Assembly: GCF_009711055.1 (NCBI RefSeq)
Contig: NZ_WMJY01000002.1
Span: 124,001 to 188,000 of the forward strand
Direction of reading: 5' to 3'
DNA: 64,000 nt
From: Myroides pelagicus
Lineage (GTDB): Bacteria; Bacteroidota; Bacteroidia; Flavobacteriales; Flavobacteriaceae
The notes below the pieces were generated by a model. That model was not told the DNA's origin, searched no databases, and saw nothing but the letters and a program-made list of their open reading frames with translations. Both the position numbers and the translations under genes were made by a program. Shown one piece after another: positions 18,988-27,138 of the stretch. Positions within the stretch are counted from its first letter, which is position 1. Each line of letters starts with the position of its first letter.

Positions 18988-19611
18988 TTAATTGATAGGC
19001 CCTAACATTGTTAAATTCTTTGAAAAGGACATACCTGCTGGATTTAGCCCTGGTAATCCTTCAGGAATAGGCTGCTCTAGTTTTTCGAAGTATTCCACCC
19101 AAACAGGGAAAAACTCTTTCGTATATTTCGATTTATACGTCATCGCATAGAGGTAAAAGAATGTTTTTCCTTTATTCGCAGCCATAAAGGCATCGTATAG
19201 TAACTCTGAACAATAGTATTTGTCATTGTCTAACAAGTAATTTTCATCATAAGGTATCCCTACTTGTTTAATGGCAAATTCTTTGGCTGGTTGTATTAAT
19301 TTCTTGTATTTTTTATTAATTCGACCGACGTGACTTGGGTTAGTTGTTTTGTTTAGAAACTCATCAACAGGCGTGATACAAACAGTTGGGTGTGTAGCTT
19401 CTATTACTTGTAGCTTTCCTTCATAGTTGATGACCATGCCGATGTGATTAAAGTTGTTGTCTTCATATCCATAGGTTACTTCGTTAATTGCATCACATAA
19501 AGGACCGCAATTGAGGTTTTGGAAGATCAAATCACCTTCTTGCAATTCTATTTTTTGAGCAAATCCAAGTGAGGTAAAGGTAAATACTATTAGAAGAACA
19601 ATGTGTTTCAT
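18988..19611 (-). CDS. YiiX/YebB-like (permuted NlpC/P60) cysteine hydrolase, secreted
   Basis: A 207-residue exported protein with a signal peptide ending GFAQ. The sequence GDLIFQ, then His56 in NHIGMV and Cys134 in YYCSELLYD, gives the His-before-Cys order of the circularly permuted papain-like NlpC/P60 group (YiiX/YebB). Such enzymes hydrolyse amide or ester bonds in cell-wall peptides or lipids. Two further cysteines, C35 and C39, may form a disulfide. The gene stands alone, with a shared terminator downstream. Family is well supported; the substrate is not known. Confidence 0.8.
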   Translation of the reverse strand: MKHIVLLIVFTFTSLGFAQKIELQEGDLIFQNLNCGPLCDAINEVTYGYEDNNFNHIGMVINYEGKLQVIEATHPTVCITPVDEFLNKTTNPSHVGRINKKYKKLIQPAKEFAIKQVGIPYDENYLLDNDKYYCSELLYDAFMAANKGKTFFYLYAMTYKSKYTKEFFPVWVEYFEKLEQPIPEGLPGLNPAGMSFSKNLTMLGPIN

Positions 19612-19922
19612 GTTTTTTTTCGCTAAGGTATTAGAATTATCGAATTATGTCAAATATTGCATTGTAATCTAAGAAAGTTGTTTTTTGATGAATACACTGC
19701 TAATTGAAATAGTTTCACTTGGTAAAATAAGCTTGGAAAGGCTACTTAGTCTTTTTCCGTCTAGTTCACTTAATAGTTAATTGAAGTTTCTGAATTGTAT
19801 AAATTATATTTTGTATTTTAAAATAGTTATTTTTAGTGCAAATAATATCTCGGCTAAAATAGACAATTACAACAGCAATTTAGTCGTTATAAGGGCGTTT
19901 AAATGATTGAAAAAATAGGATT
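19612..19922. other. Non-coding divergent spacer
   Basis: A 311-bp AT-rich gap between divergent genes. It must hold the promoters of both. A near-match AATATTTG lies on the minus strand and TATATTTTG (one base too long) on the plus strand. A small stem GGAAAG/CTTTTTCC is present around 19735-19760. No ORF or clear RNA structure is evident. Confidence 0.45.
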
Positions 19923-20414
19923 ATGGATAGTTTTGTAGCTATTGATTTCGAAACAGCAAATCAACAACGAACAAGTGTATGTAGTGTAGGGTTAGTATTG
20001 GTAGAGAATAGAAGAATAATCAATACCTATTATAGTTTGATTAAGCCTATACCAGACTTTTATAGTTATTGGAATACCCAAGTACATGGGTTGACTTCTT
20101 GGGATACCCGAGAAGCGTTATATTTTCCTGAGATATGGGTGGAAATTAAAGAGTTTATTCAAGATTTACCTTTAGTAGCCCATAATAGCGCTTTTGATGA
20201 AGGGTGCTTAAAGGCTGTATTAGGGGCGTATGATTTACCTCTGCATCAAAATCCTTTTTATTGTACTTGCCGTATGGCTCGCAAAGTTTTCCCTGAGTTA
20301 GTTAATCACAAGTTGGGTACAGTGTCTAAGTATATTGGTTTTGATTTAACTAATCACCATAATGCATTAGCAGATGCTGAGGCATGTGCACATATAGCTA
20401 TAGAAGTGTTTTAG
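19923..20414 (+). CDS. DEDDh 3'-5' exonuclease (DnaQ-like)
   Basis: A 163-residue exonuclease of the DnaQ/epsilon fold. Exo I is AIDFETA with metal ligands Asp8 and Glu10. Exo II is VAHNSAFDEG, and Exo III is HNALADAEACAHIA with His and Asp in DEDDh spacing. It is a lone exonuclease domain with no polymerase, BRCT or UvrC-like partner domain, so it may be a free-standing DNA or RNA trimming enzyme and not the replicative epsilon subunit. The ATG at 19923 sits directly before the first beta-strand. Confidence 0.85.
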   Translation: MDSFVAIDFETANQQRTSVCSVGLVLVENRRIINTYYSLIKPIPDFYSYWNTQVHGLTSWDTREALYFPEIWVEIKEFIQDLPLVAHNSAFDEGCLKAVLGAYDLPLHQNPFYCTCRMARKVFPELVNHKLGTVSKYIGFDLTNHHNALADAEACAHIAIEVF

Positions 20415-20755
20415 GAGTAGTTGATTGTTGTTGTGATTAATTGACGAATATTCTAAAGAGAATGACGATTTATTTTTACATCTTTTAATATAGATTTTTG
20501 TATGTTAGTGCAGAAGGTTGTGACTCATATTGGACTGATTATTCGTTCATTTGTTACCAAGGTTGAGGGATGAGTGCAGAATAGGTGCAGTTTACTAGCC
20601 CAGAAGCCTGTTTTTGGCAAGGAATGGGCAAGAAAACTGCACGTATACCTCAAGCATCAAGGAGGAAGAGTTAGACGGATCTTAGTTTTTTAAGAACGCT
20701 AATGAGGAATCTTATAGATTTAATTTGATAGGAGATATACTAAAGGTGAAAAAAT
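20415..20755. other. Non-coding spacer with candidate structured RNA
   Basis: About 340 bp between the convergent exonuclease and truB genes. No plausible ORF is present. Bases 20560-20680 are visibly richer in G and C than the surrounding sequence and contain the strong nested hairpin listed separately. Confidence 0.5.
20580..20646. ncRNA. Candidate structured RNA or regulatory hairpin
   Basis: GTGCAGTTT (20585-20593) pairs perfectly with AAACTGCAC (20634-20642). Beyond a G-G mismatch the outer ATA/TAT also pairs (20581-20583 with 20644-20646). Inside a symmetric 4x4 internal loop, GCCCA (20598-20602) pairs with TGGGC (20625-20629), and GCC (20606-20608) with GGC (20616-20618). The segment lies far from either flanking stop codon and has no T run, so it is not a simple terminator. 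Strand and function are unknown. Confidence 0.4.
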
Positions 20756-20786
20756 AAAAAAGCTACAAATTAATTGTAGCTTTTTT
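20756..20786. terminator. Terminator of truB, usable in both directions
   Basis: An A run plus AGCTACAA (20756-20768) pairs with TTGTAGCT plus a T run (20774-20786) around a 5-nt loop. It lies 3 bp after the truB stop and has U-tracts in either direction. Confidence 0.82.
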
Positions 20787-20789
20787 ACT

Positions 20790-21506
20790 TTAATTATCTT
20801 GAGCAGTTGCTTGTATTAGTTGTTCTTCGAAAGCATCAGGAGTGACTGCGTTTGCAACGTCAAAATCACCAATTTTGGTTCTGCGTAAAGCGCTAAGGTG
20901 AGCTCCTGAATTTACTTTTTGGCCAAAGTCGTAAGCTAAAGAGCGAATATAGGTTCCCTTTGAACATATAACTCTAAAATCTACATTAGGCAATGCAATA
21001 TGAGTGAGTTCGAATTCTTCTATTGTGATAGGTCTAGTCGCTATTTCTACTTCTTCTCCTTTGCGCGCATGTTCGTATAGTCGCTTACCATCTTTTTTAA
21101 GAGCTGAGAAGATAGGCGGACGTTGTTCTGTCGTACCGATAAAGGATAGTCTAGCATTATCCAATATAGTTTCTGTAATATGATCAGTAGGGAAAGTTTG
21201 GTCTATCTCTGTTTCTAGGTCATAAGATGGTGTCGTTCCGCCTAGGGTTATAGTTCCTGTATACTCTTTTATTTGCCCTTGTAATTCACTGATTTGTTTA
21301 GTGGATTTACCTGTGCAAATAATTAATAGGCCAGAAGCTAATGGATCTAGTGTGCCAGCGTGTCCTACTTTAATTTTTTTAAGTCCAAAGTTTTTCTTTA
21401 ATAGCCATTTTATTTTGTTCACGGCTTGAAATGAAGACCAGTGTAAAGGTTTGTCTATTAAAAGAATTTGGCCATTTTGAAAGGCCTCGGCAGTGTATTG
21501 TATCAT
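20790..21506 (-). CDS. truB: tRNA pseudouridine-55 synthase
   Basis: TruB isomerises U55 in the T-loop of tRNAs. The 238-residue protein shows the KP motif (IDKPLHWSS) and the catalytic GHAGTLDPLASG with Asp54. Downstream it has the conserved KxxGKRLYEHAR and SKGTYIRSLAYDFG blocks. It has a short C-terminus without a full PUA domain, as in many Bacteroidota. It is the last gene of the ftsX-DUF3098-uppP-truB operon, 2 bp after uppP. Confidence 0.95.
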   Translation of the reverse strand: MIQYTAEAFQNGQILLIDKPLHWSSFQAVNKIKWLLKKNFGLKKIKVGHAGTLDPLASGLLIICTGKSTKQISELQGQIKEYTGTITLGGTTPSYDLETEIDQTFPTDHITETILDNARLSFIGTTEQRPPIFSALKKDGKRLYEHARKGEEVEIATRPITIEEFELTHIALPNVDFRVICSKGTYIRSLAYDFGQKVNSGAHLSALRRTKIGDFDVANAVTPDAFEEQLIQATAQDN

Positions 21507-21508
21507 GC

Positions 21509-22315
21509 TTATTTAAGGTATCCGAAATATAATAATAGTAAAGCTCCTGCAATAATTCTGTAGTATCCCCAAGGTTTGAAACCGTATTTTTTGATGATAC
21601 CGATAAAGAATTTAATAGCTATAATAGATACAATAAAAGCGATTACATTCCCTAATAGAAATAATTTTAAATTGTCTGGGTTGTCAAGGAGTATTTCATA
21701 ACCAATCCTACCAGACTCATATTTCTTTAGAACGATTGAATATACTGTTACAGCTGCCATGGTAGGTACGGCTAAAAAGAATGAGAATTCAGCAGCAACT
21801 TGTCTAGAAAGCCCTTGTTGCATTCCTCCTATAATTGATGCAGCTGAACGGCTGGTACCTGGCATCATTGCAAGGCATTGCCAAAAACCAATGGTTACAG
21901 CTTGCTTTACAGTGATATCTTCTTCTTTTGTTGTTTTAGGATTTTTGAAATATTTGTCAATAAAAATTAATACAAATCCACCGATAATAAGCATAATAGC
22001 AATATAGATAGTCTCTCCTAGTACTTGATCAATAGCTTCGTCAAATAGTTTTCCAAGTACAAGTGCTGGAATTACAGCGAGTACTAGTTTCTTGTAGAAG
22101 TTGAGTTTACTAAAGTCAAAGAATTTTCTCCAGTAAAGGGCAACTACAGCAAGGATAGCTCCAAATTGGATAGCTGTTTGAAATAGTTTTACGAATTCGT
22201 CTTCTTGAATGCCGTAAGCGGAACTTACGAAGATCATATGTGCTGTAGAAGATACAGGCAAGTATTCAGTTAATCCTTCAACAATAGCTAGAAGAATTGC
22301 TTGTATTAAATCCAT
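21509..22315 (-). CDS. uppP: Undecaprenyl-diphosphate phosphatase
   Basis: UppP (BacA) recycles undecaprenyl diphosphate to the monophosphate carrier for peptidoglycan synthesis at the inner membrane. The 268-residue polytopic protein contains both active-site motifs: EGLTEYLPVSSTAH near the N-terminus and PGTSRSAAS around residue 155. Eight hydrophobic segments fit the family topology. Elevated uppP dosage is known elsewhere to affect bacitracin tolerance. It is placed between DUF3098 and truB in a compact operon. Confidence 0.95.
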   Translation of the reverse strand: MDLIQAILLAIVEGLTEYLPVSSTAHMIFVSSAYGIQEDEFVKLFQTAIQFGAILAVVALYWRKFFDFSKLNFYKKLVLAVIPALVLGKLFDEAIDQVLGETIYIAIMLIIGGFVLIFIDKYFKNPKTTKEEDITVKQAVTIGFWQCLAMMPGTSRSAASIIGGMQQGLSRQVAAEFSFFLAVPTMAAVTVYSIVLKKYESGRIGYEILLDNPDNLKLFLLGNVIAFIVSIIAIKFFIGIIKKYGFKPWGYYRIIAGALLLLYFGYLK

Positions 22316-22338
22316 CGATTATTTATTTGGTAAATGTA

Positions 22339-22575
22339 TTAACGTTTAAAAATTGAATAAATAGCTACACCAATTCCAACAAAGAATAGTGTAGGAGCTA
22401 CATGTATTCTTCTGAAGCTGTAAATTGCTTCATTGAACTTTGTAGGGTTATCATTAGTCGCTCCGCTCATAAGAATAAAGCTAAGAGCAATGATAGCTAG
22501 ACTAGCAAACAGATAAGGGTAGTTTTTCTTGTTGAATAAGAATTTGCTACTGGTAGTATTTTCTTTTGTTTTCAT
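22339..22575 (-). CDS. DUF3098 small membrane protein
   Basis: A 78-residue protein with two predicted membrane helices (about residues 19-38 and 55-75) separated by a polar loop containing NDNPTKFNEAIYSFRR. This matches DUF3098, a Bacteroidota family conserved between ftsX and uppP. The position, 10 bp after ftsX, suggests a role in cell division or envelope assembly, but none is established. Confidence 0.85.
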   Translation of the reverse strand: MKTKENTTSSKFLFNKKNYPYLFASLAIIALSFILMSGATNDNPTKFNEAIYSFRRIHVAPTLFFVGIGVAIYSIFKR

Positions 22576-22585
22576 AGAATATAGC

Positions 22586-23467
22586 TTAATATAAGTCGTC
22601 TGATTTTAAATTTAAATAGCGTTGTGTCGCAAAAAAAGTACTGATACTTGTGATGATTAATCCAAGAATTAATATACCAGCAGAAACAGCTACTAATGGT
22701 AAGTAGTTTTCTTTAGGGTTAAGGTCTAAGTCTGGGAATCTGTTATCAATATAGAAAACAAGAATAATCAGAGCAACAATTGCAATAAAAGAACCTATAA
22801 GGCCTAATCGTATACTGTGTTTTATGAATGGGCGACGGATAAAGCTTTTAGTAGCCCCGACCATCTGCATTGTTTTAATTGTAAATCGACTAGAAAAAAT
22901 TAATAAACGAAGAGAGCTATTAATCAATAACATCGAAATAAAGGTAAGCACAGTTGTTATAATTAGTGCCCATTTTGTAATTTTAGTGACATTGTTATTT
23001 ACTAAGTCAACTAATTCTCTGTCGTATATTAATTCCTTAACACCTTTACTGTTGATTAGCTCTTTTTCAATCTTTGCGATACTGTCACTAGCGACGTAAT
23101 CACCTTTTAGGTGCATATCAAAAGAGTCTTGCAAAGGATTGTAACCAATAAATTGAATAAAGTCTTCTCCTAGATCTTCTTTGTGTTGAGTAGCGGCACT
23201 ATCTTTAGAAATAAAATTATAATTTTTGATATAGGTTGCTTTACCTAGTTTTTTGTCTAAGTTATCTATTTCTGTTTGTGATACTTTTTTGTTTAAAAAA
23301 ATAGTCATAGGGATATTTTCTCTAAACTTGTCAGAAATTCTTTTTGAATTTAAGACAAACAAACTCAGTGTGCCTAAAATAAAAAGCACAAGTGTAATAC
23401 TGAAAATAACTGAAAAATAAGAGGAAATAAGTTTTCTCTTTTGGTATTTTTCGTAACGGTTAGTCAT
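22586..23467 (-). CDS. ftsX: Cell-division protein FtsX
   Basis: FtsX is the permease-like half of the FtsEX complex that activates peptidoglycan hydrolases at the septum. The 293-residue protein has one N-terminal helix (about 18-38), a periplasmic domain of about 120 residues and three C-terminal helices, with the conserved MQMVGATKSFIRRPF in the cytoplasmic loop. The ATPase gene ftsE is not adjacent, so it must be encoded elsewhere. It heads the operon running to truB and is divergent from leuS. Confidence 0.92.
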   Translation of the reverse strand: MTNRYEKYQKRKLISSYFSVIFSITLVLFILGTLSLFVLNSKRISDKFRENIPMTIFLNKKVSQTEIDNLDKKLGKATYIKNYNFISKDSAATQHKEDLGEDFIQFIGYNPLQDSFDMHLKGDYVASDSIAKIEKELINSKGVKELIYDRELVDLVNNNVTKITKWALIITTVLTFISMLLINSSLRLLIFSSRFTIKTMQMVGATKSFIRRPFIKHSIRLGLIGSFIAIVALIILVFYIDNRFPDLDLNPKENYLPLVAVSAGILILGLIITSISTFFATQRYLNLKSDDLY

Positions 23468-23558
23468 ATTCTTTTCTTTAAGGCAGTAAAAATAACAAAC
23501 AAAAATGTTTTTATAAGATAATAACGATTAAAGTTTTCTAATTGTTATAAATATAGTT

Positions 23559-23566
23559 TATTTTTG
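23559..23566 (+). promoter_or_regulatory. -7 promoter box for leuS
   Basis: TATTTTTG matches TAnnTTTG exactly and ends 74 nt before the leuS ATG, leaving a leader that could be regulated. A TTG at 23542-23544 is only 14 nt upstream, shorter than the usual spacing. Confidence 0.4.
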
Positions 23567-23640
23567 CGTATTAACGACTTGAGAACGATTGTCGTTTCTT
23601 GAAGTCTAGTATTGTGAAATTTACTTATTAACTGAATAGC

Positions 23641-26454
23641 ATGAAGTATAATCCGAACGAAATTGAAGCTAAATGGCAAAAATTTTGGAAAGAGAACCAA
23701 ACGTTTAAAACCGATAATATATCGGATAAACCAAAGTATTATGTATTAGATATGTTTCCTTATCCATCTGGAGCAGGGTTACACGTAGGGCATCCACTAG
23801 GATATATTGCCTCTGATATCTTTGCGCGATATAAGCGTCAAAGAGGATTCAATGTACTGCACCCACAAGGATATGATAGTTTTGGTTTACCAGCAGAGCA
23901 ATATGCTATTCAGACAGGACAACATCCTGCAATTACGACAGAAGAAAACATTTCTAAATATAGAGAGCAGTTAGACCGTATTGGATTTTCATTTGACTGG
24001 AGTAGAGAAGTTCGTACTTCAAATGCTGACTACTATAAGCATACGCAGTGGATCTTTACTCAGTTGTTTGATGCATGGTATAATAAGGAGAGTAATCAAG
24101 CAGAAAAAATAGAAACACTTGTAGCATTATTTGAACAATCAGGTAACGCTAACGTACAAGCAGTAAGTGATGAGGGAATTAACCTATTTACTGCTGATCA
24201 ATGGAATCAGTTTTCTGTAGAAGAGAAAGAGTTGATGTTATTGAAGTATAGAATGACTTATTTGGCAGAGACAGAAGTGAATTGGTGTCCAGCATTAGGA
24301 ACTGTTTTGGCGAATGATGAAATTAAAGACGGTCTTTCAGAAAGAGGGGGGCATCCTGTTGTACGTAAAAAAATGAAGCAATGGAGTATGCGTATCTCTG
24401 CTTATGCTGAGCGTTTACTTCAAGGTTTAGAAAGTATTGATTGGACAGAAAGCATCAAAGAAAGTCAACGCAATTGGATTGGTAAGTCAGTGGGTGCATC
24501 AGTTGTGTTTAATCTGAAAGAAAGTGATGATACAATTGAGGTGTTTACTACGCGTCCTGATACAATCTTTGGTGTTAGTTTTATGACTTTAGCACCAGAG
24601 CATGATTTAGTATTAAAAATAACTACAGATGAGCAACGTGCAGCTGTAGAGGAATATATTGAGGCTACTGCTAAGCGTAGTGAACGCGATCGCATGGCGG
24701 ATGTGAAAACAATATCGGGTGTGTTTACGGGAGCTTATGCAGAGCATCCTTTTACAAAAGAGGCAATAGAAATTTGGATTGGTGATTATGTGTTAGCTGG
24801 TTATGGGACAGGAGCTGTTATGGCTGTTCCGGCTGGTGATACGCGTGATTATGCGTTTGCAAATCACTTTGATATTGCGATCAAAAATATCTTTAATCAA
24901 GACATTTCTGAAGAGGCTTATGCGGAGAAAGATGGTTTTGTATTAGAAAATTCGGACTTCTTAAATGGAATGAATTGTAAAGAAGCTACAAAGAAAGCTA
25001 TTGAGGAATTAGAAGCCATAGGTCAAGGTAAAGGAAAAGTAAACTATCGTTTGCGCGATGCGGTATTTTCTCGTCAACGCTATTGGGGGGAGCCATTCCC
25101 AGTTTATTACGTGGATGGTCTTCCAAAAATGATAGAGCAAAAACATTTACCAATCTTATTGCCAGAAGTAGAGAAATATTTACCAACAGAAGATGGACAG
25201 CCACCATTAGGGAATGCAGCTGTATGGGCTTGGGATACTGTAAATAATTGTGTTGTTGAAAATAGTTTAATTGATGGAAAGACTGTTTTTCCATTAGAGT
25301 TGAATACAATGCCTGGTTGGGCGGGGTCTTCTTGGTATTGGATGCGTTATATGGATCCTCAAAATACAGAAGCTTTCGCTTCAAAAGAAGCATTGAACTA
25401 CTGGCAGAATGTTGATTTATATATAGGTGGTAGTGAACATGCTACTGGTCACTTGTTGTACAGTCGTTTTTGGAATAAGTTTTTAAAAGATTTGAATTAT
25501 GCGCCTACTGAGGAGCCATTCCAAAAATTGATTAACCAAGGAATGATTTTAGGTACTTCAGCGTTTGTATATCGTATTGAAGGAACAAATACGTTTGTTT
25601 CTAAAGATATGATCACGGATCAAAAAGTTCAGAAATTGTATGCTTATGTTGGACTAGTTAATTCTTCTTCTGAGTTAGATATGGAAGGGTTTAAAGCATG
25701 GAGACCTGATTATGCTACAGCAGAGTTTGTGTTAAATGCAAATGGGAAATACGTAGTAGGGCACGAAGTAGAAAAAATGTCTAAGTCTTACTATAACGTA
25801 GTTAATCCAGATGATATTTGTGAAGAATATGGAGCTGACACGCTTCGTTTATACGAAATGTTTTTAGGGCCATTGGAGCAAGCTAAGCCATGGAATACAG
25901 CAGGTATTTCTGGGGTTGCTGGGTTTTTGAAAAAATTGTGGAAGCTATATGCTGATGATAATGGTGTTGTAGTAGTAGATGAAGAGCCGACTAAAGATAT
26001 GTATAAGTCTTTACACAAGACAATTAAAAAGGTGATAGAAGATATTGAGAATTTTTCATTTAATACTTCAGTATCCCAATTTATGATTTGTGTGAATGAG
26101 TTGTCACAACAGAAATGTAATCATCGTGCAATCTTAGAGCCTTTAGCTATAGTAGTTTCACCTTATGCGCCACATATCGCTGAGGAGTTATGGTCGATGT
26201 TGGGGCATAAAGAATCAATTGCTGATGCAGAATTTCCTGAATTTAAACAAGAGTATTTAGTAGAAAGCTCAAAAGAATATCCAGTTTCGTTTAATGGTAA
26301 AATGAGATTTAAAATTGAACTGCCTTTAGACTTAACAGAGGAACAGATTAAAGAAATTGTGTTAGCAGATGAGCGCACACAAGCACAGCTTCAGGGAAGA
26401 GAACCTAAGAAAGTAATTATAGTGCCAGGTAAAATTATTAATTTGGTAGGGTAA
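23641..26454 (+). CDS. leuS: Leucyl-tRNA synthetase
   Basis: A class Ia synthetase of 937 residues that charges and proofreads tRNA-Leu. The HIGH-type signature is PYPSGAGLHVGHPLGY (about 38-53) and the KMSKS loop is VEKMSKSYYNVV. The CP1 editing domain lies between them, with the threonine-rich TTRPDTIFG and the GTGAVMAVPAGDTRDY block. About 50 extra residues (near 156-205) interrupt the link between the HIGH half and VNWCPALGTVLAN, making the protein longer than E. coli LeuRS (860). It is transcribed alone and convergent with the SPOR gene. Confidence 0.96.
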   Translation: MKYNPNEIEAKWQKFWKENQTFKTDNISDKPKYYVLDMFPYPSGAGLHVGHPLGYIASDIFARYKRQRGFNVLHPQGYDSFGLPAEQYAIQTGQHPAITTEENISKYREQLDRIGFSFDWSREVRTSNADYYKHTQWIFTQLFDAWYNKESNQAEKIETLVALFEQSGNANVQAVSDEGINLFTADQWNQFSVEEKELMLLKYRMTYLAETEVNWCPALGTVLANDEIKDGLSERGGHPVVRKKMKQWSMRISAYAERLLQGLESIDWTESIKESQRNWIGKSVGASVVFNLKESDDTIEVFTTRPDTIFGVSFMTLAPEHDLVLKITTDEQRAAVEEYIEATAKRSERDRMADVKTISGVFTGAYAEHPFTKEAIEIWIGDYVLAGYGTGAVMAVPAGDTRDYAFANHFDIAIKNIFNQDISEEAYAEKDGFVLENSDFLNGMNCKEATKKAIEELEAIGQGKGKVNYRLRDAVFSRQRYWGEPFPVYYVDGLPKMIEQKHLPILLPEVEKYLPTEDGQPPLGNAAVWAWDTVNNCVVENSLIDGKTVFPLELNTMPGWAGSSWYWMRYMDPQNTEAFASKEALNYWQNVDLYIGGSEHATGHLLYSRFWNKFLKDLNYAPTEEPFQKLINQGMILGTSAFVYRIEGTNTFVSKDMITDQKVQKLYAYVGLVNSSSELDMEGFKAWRPDYATAEFVLNANGKYVVGHEVEKMSKSYYNVVNPDDICEEYGADTLRLYEMFLGPLEQAKPWNTAGISGVAGFLKKLWKLYADDNGVVVVDEEPTKDMYKSLHKTIKKVIEDIENFSFNTSVSQFMICVNELSQQKCNHRAILEPLAIVVSPYAPHIAEELWSMLGHKESIADAEFPEFKQEYLVESSKEYPVSFNGKMRFKIELPLDLTEEQIKEIVLADERTQAQLQGREPKKVIIVPGKIINLVG

Positions 26455-26457
26455 CAT

Positions 26458-26493
26458 AAAAAACGAGCATTTGATTTCAAATGCTCGTTTTTT
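26458..26493. terminator. Bidirectional terminator between leuS and SPOR gene
   Basis: CGAGCATTT (26464-26472) and AAATGCTCG (26479-26487) form the core stem around GATTTC. It is flanked by six As at 26458-26463 and a T run from 26488, so it works on either strand. Confidence 0.85.
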
Positions 26494-26540
26494 ATTTATA
26501 TCAATCACTAGTTGTTAGTGTTAAAAAAACAATTTGACGA

Positions 26541-26921
26541 TTATTTCCCTGGACGAATGAGTAGGGTCTTTGGGAAGTTTTCTTTTACAGCTTTTAAGTT
26601 TCTTTCAGCTTCAATTCTTGTTTTGAAATTCCCAGCCATCACTTTGTAAGAAGGGGTGCTATAAATAATAGTAGCGCCTATTTCAGGGTATTGATTTCTA
26701 AAAGAAGCTAGTGCTTGTCTGGCTTGTGTTCCGTCTCCGTAAAATACTTGTAATCGGAAGCCATCTTTGGTTGAGATTGTAGAATTGTTGTTTTTCTTAG
26801 TTTCTACTAATTTCGCGATGTTATATGGTTCGTTTACAACGACCTTTTTGTTTTGAGCAGCGATTTGAGAAATGCTAAAAAGACCGAAGGTAATTAATGA
26901 AAAAACTCTTAAAATTCTCAT
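26541..26921 (-). CDS. SPOR-domain exported protein
   Basis: A 126-residue secreted protein with a signal peptide ending IAAQ and a C-terminal SPOR domain of about 75 residues (starting near GFRLQVFYGDG). SPOR domains bind denuded glycan strands at division septa. The ATG at 26921 is chosen over one seven codons upstream because that upstream ATG overlaps a TAnnTTTG promoter box and would weaken the signal peptide. The mature protein has little besides the SPOR domain, so a catalytic role is unlikely. Confidence 0.8.
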   Translation of the reverse strand: MRILRVFSLITFGLFSISQIAAQNKKVVVNEPYNIAKLVETKKNNNSTISTKDGFRLQVFYGDGTQARQALASFRNQYPEIGATIIYSTPSYKVMAGNFKTRIEAERNLKAVKENFPKTLLIRPGK

Positions 26922-26939
26922 AATGAAATGTATTTGGTA

Positions 26940-26947
26940 CAAAAATA
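26940..26947 (-). promoter_or_regulatory. -7 promoter box for the SPOR gene
   Basis: The minus strand reads TATTTTTG, an exact TAnnTTTG match 18 nt before the ATG at 26921. It overlaps the alternative upstream ATG at 26942, arguing against that start. Confidence 0.42.
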
Positions 26948-27044
26948 CGATTTATCTGCAAAAGTCTTAAGTTTTGCTTTATTTAGAACGTATATAAATT
27001 GGATTTAAAGGGCTGTAAAGGTTTTTAGAGTAAGTCATAAATTG

Positions 27045-27052
27045 TATTTTTG
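27045..27052 (+). promoter_or_regulatory. -7 promoter box for the ACIII-oxidase operon
   Basis: TATTTTTG matches TAnnTTTG exactly, 86 nt before the actA start. If correct, a single promoter drives about 11 kb of respiratory genes behind a long 5' leader. Confidence 0.4.
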
Positions 27053-27138
27053 TCGGAGTTTGTAAATAAGGTGTATAAGATAGCGGTCTAATTGGCTGTT
27101 AAAAAAGACCAAATTTAGTTGAAAATCATTTTATAACT

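Noticed and set aside
19735..19760. Small GGAAAG/CTTTTTCC stem as an RNA element
   Set aside because: Only six pairs with a bulge in AT-rich DNA; expected by chance.
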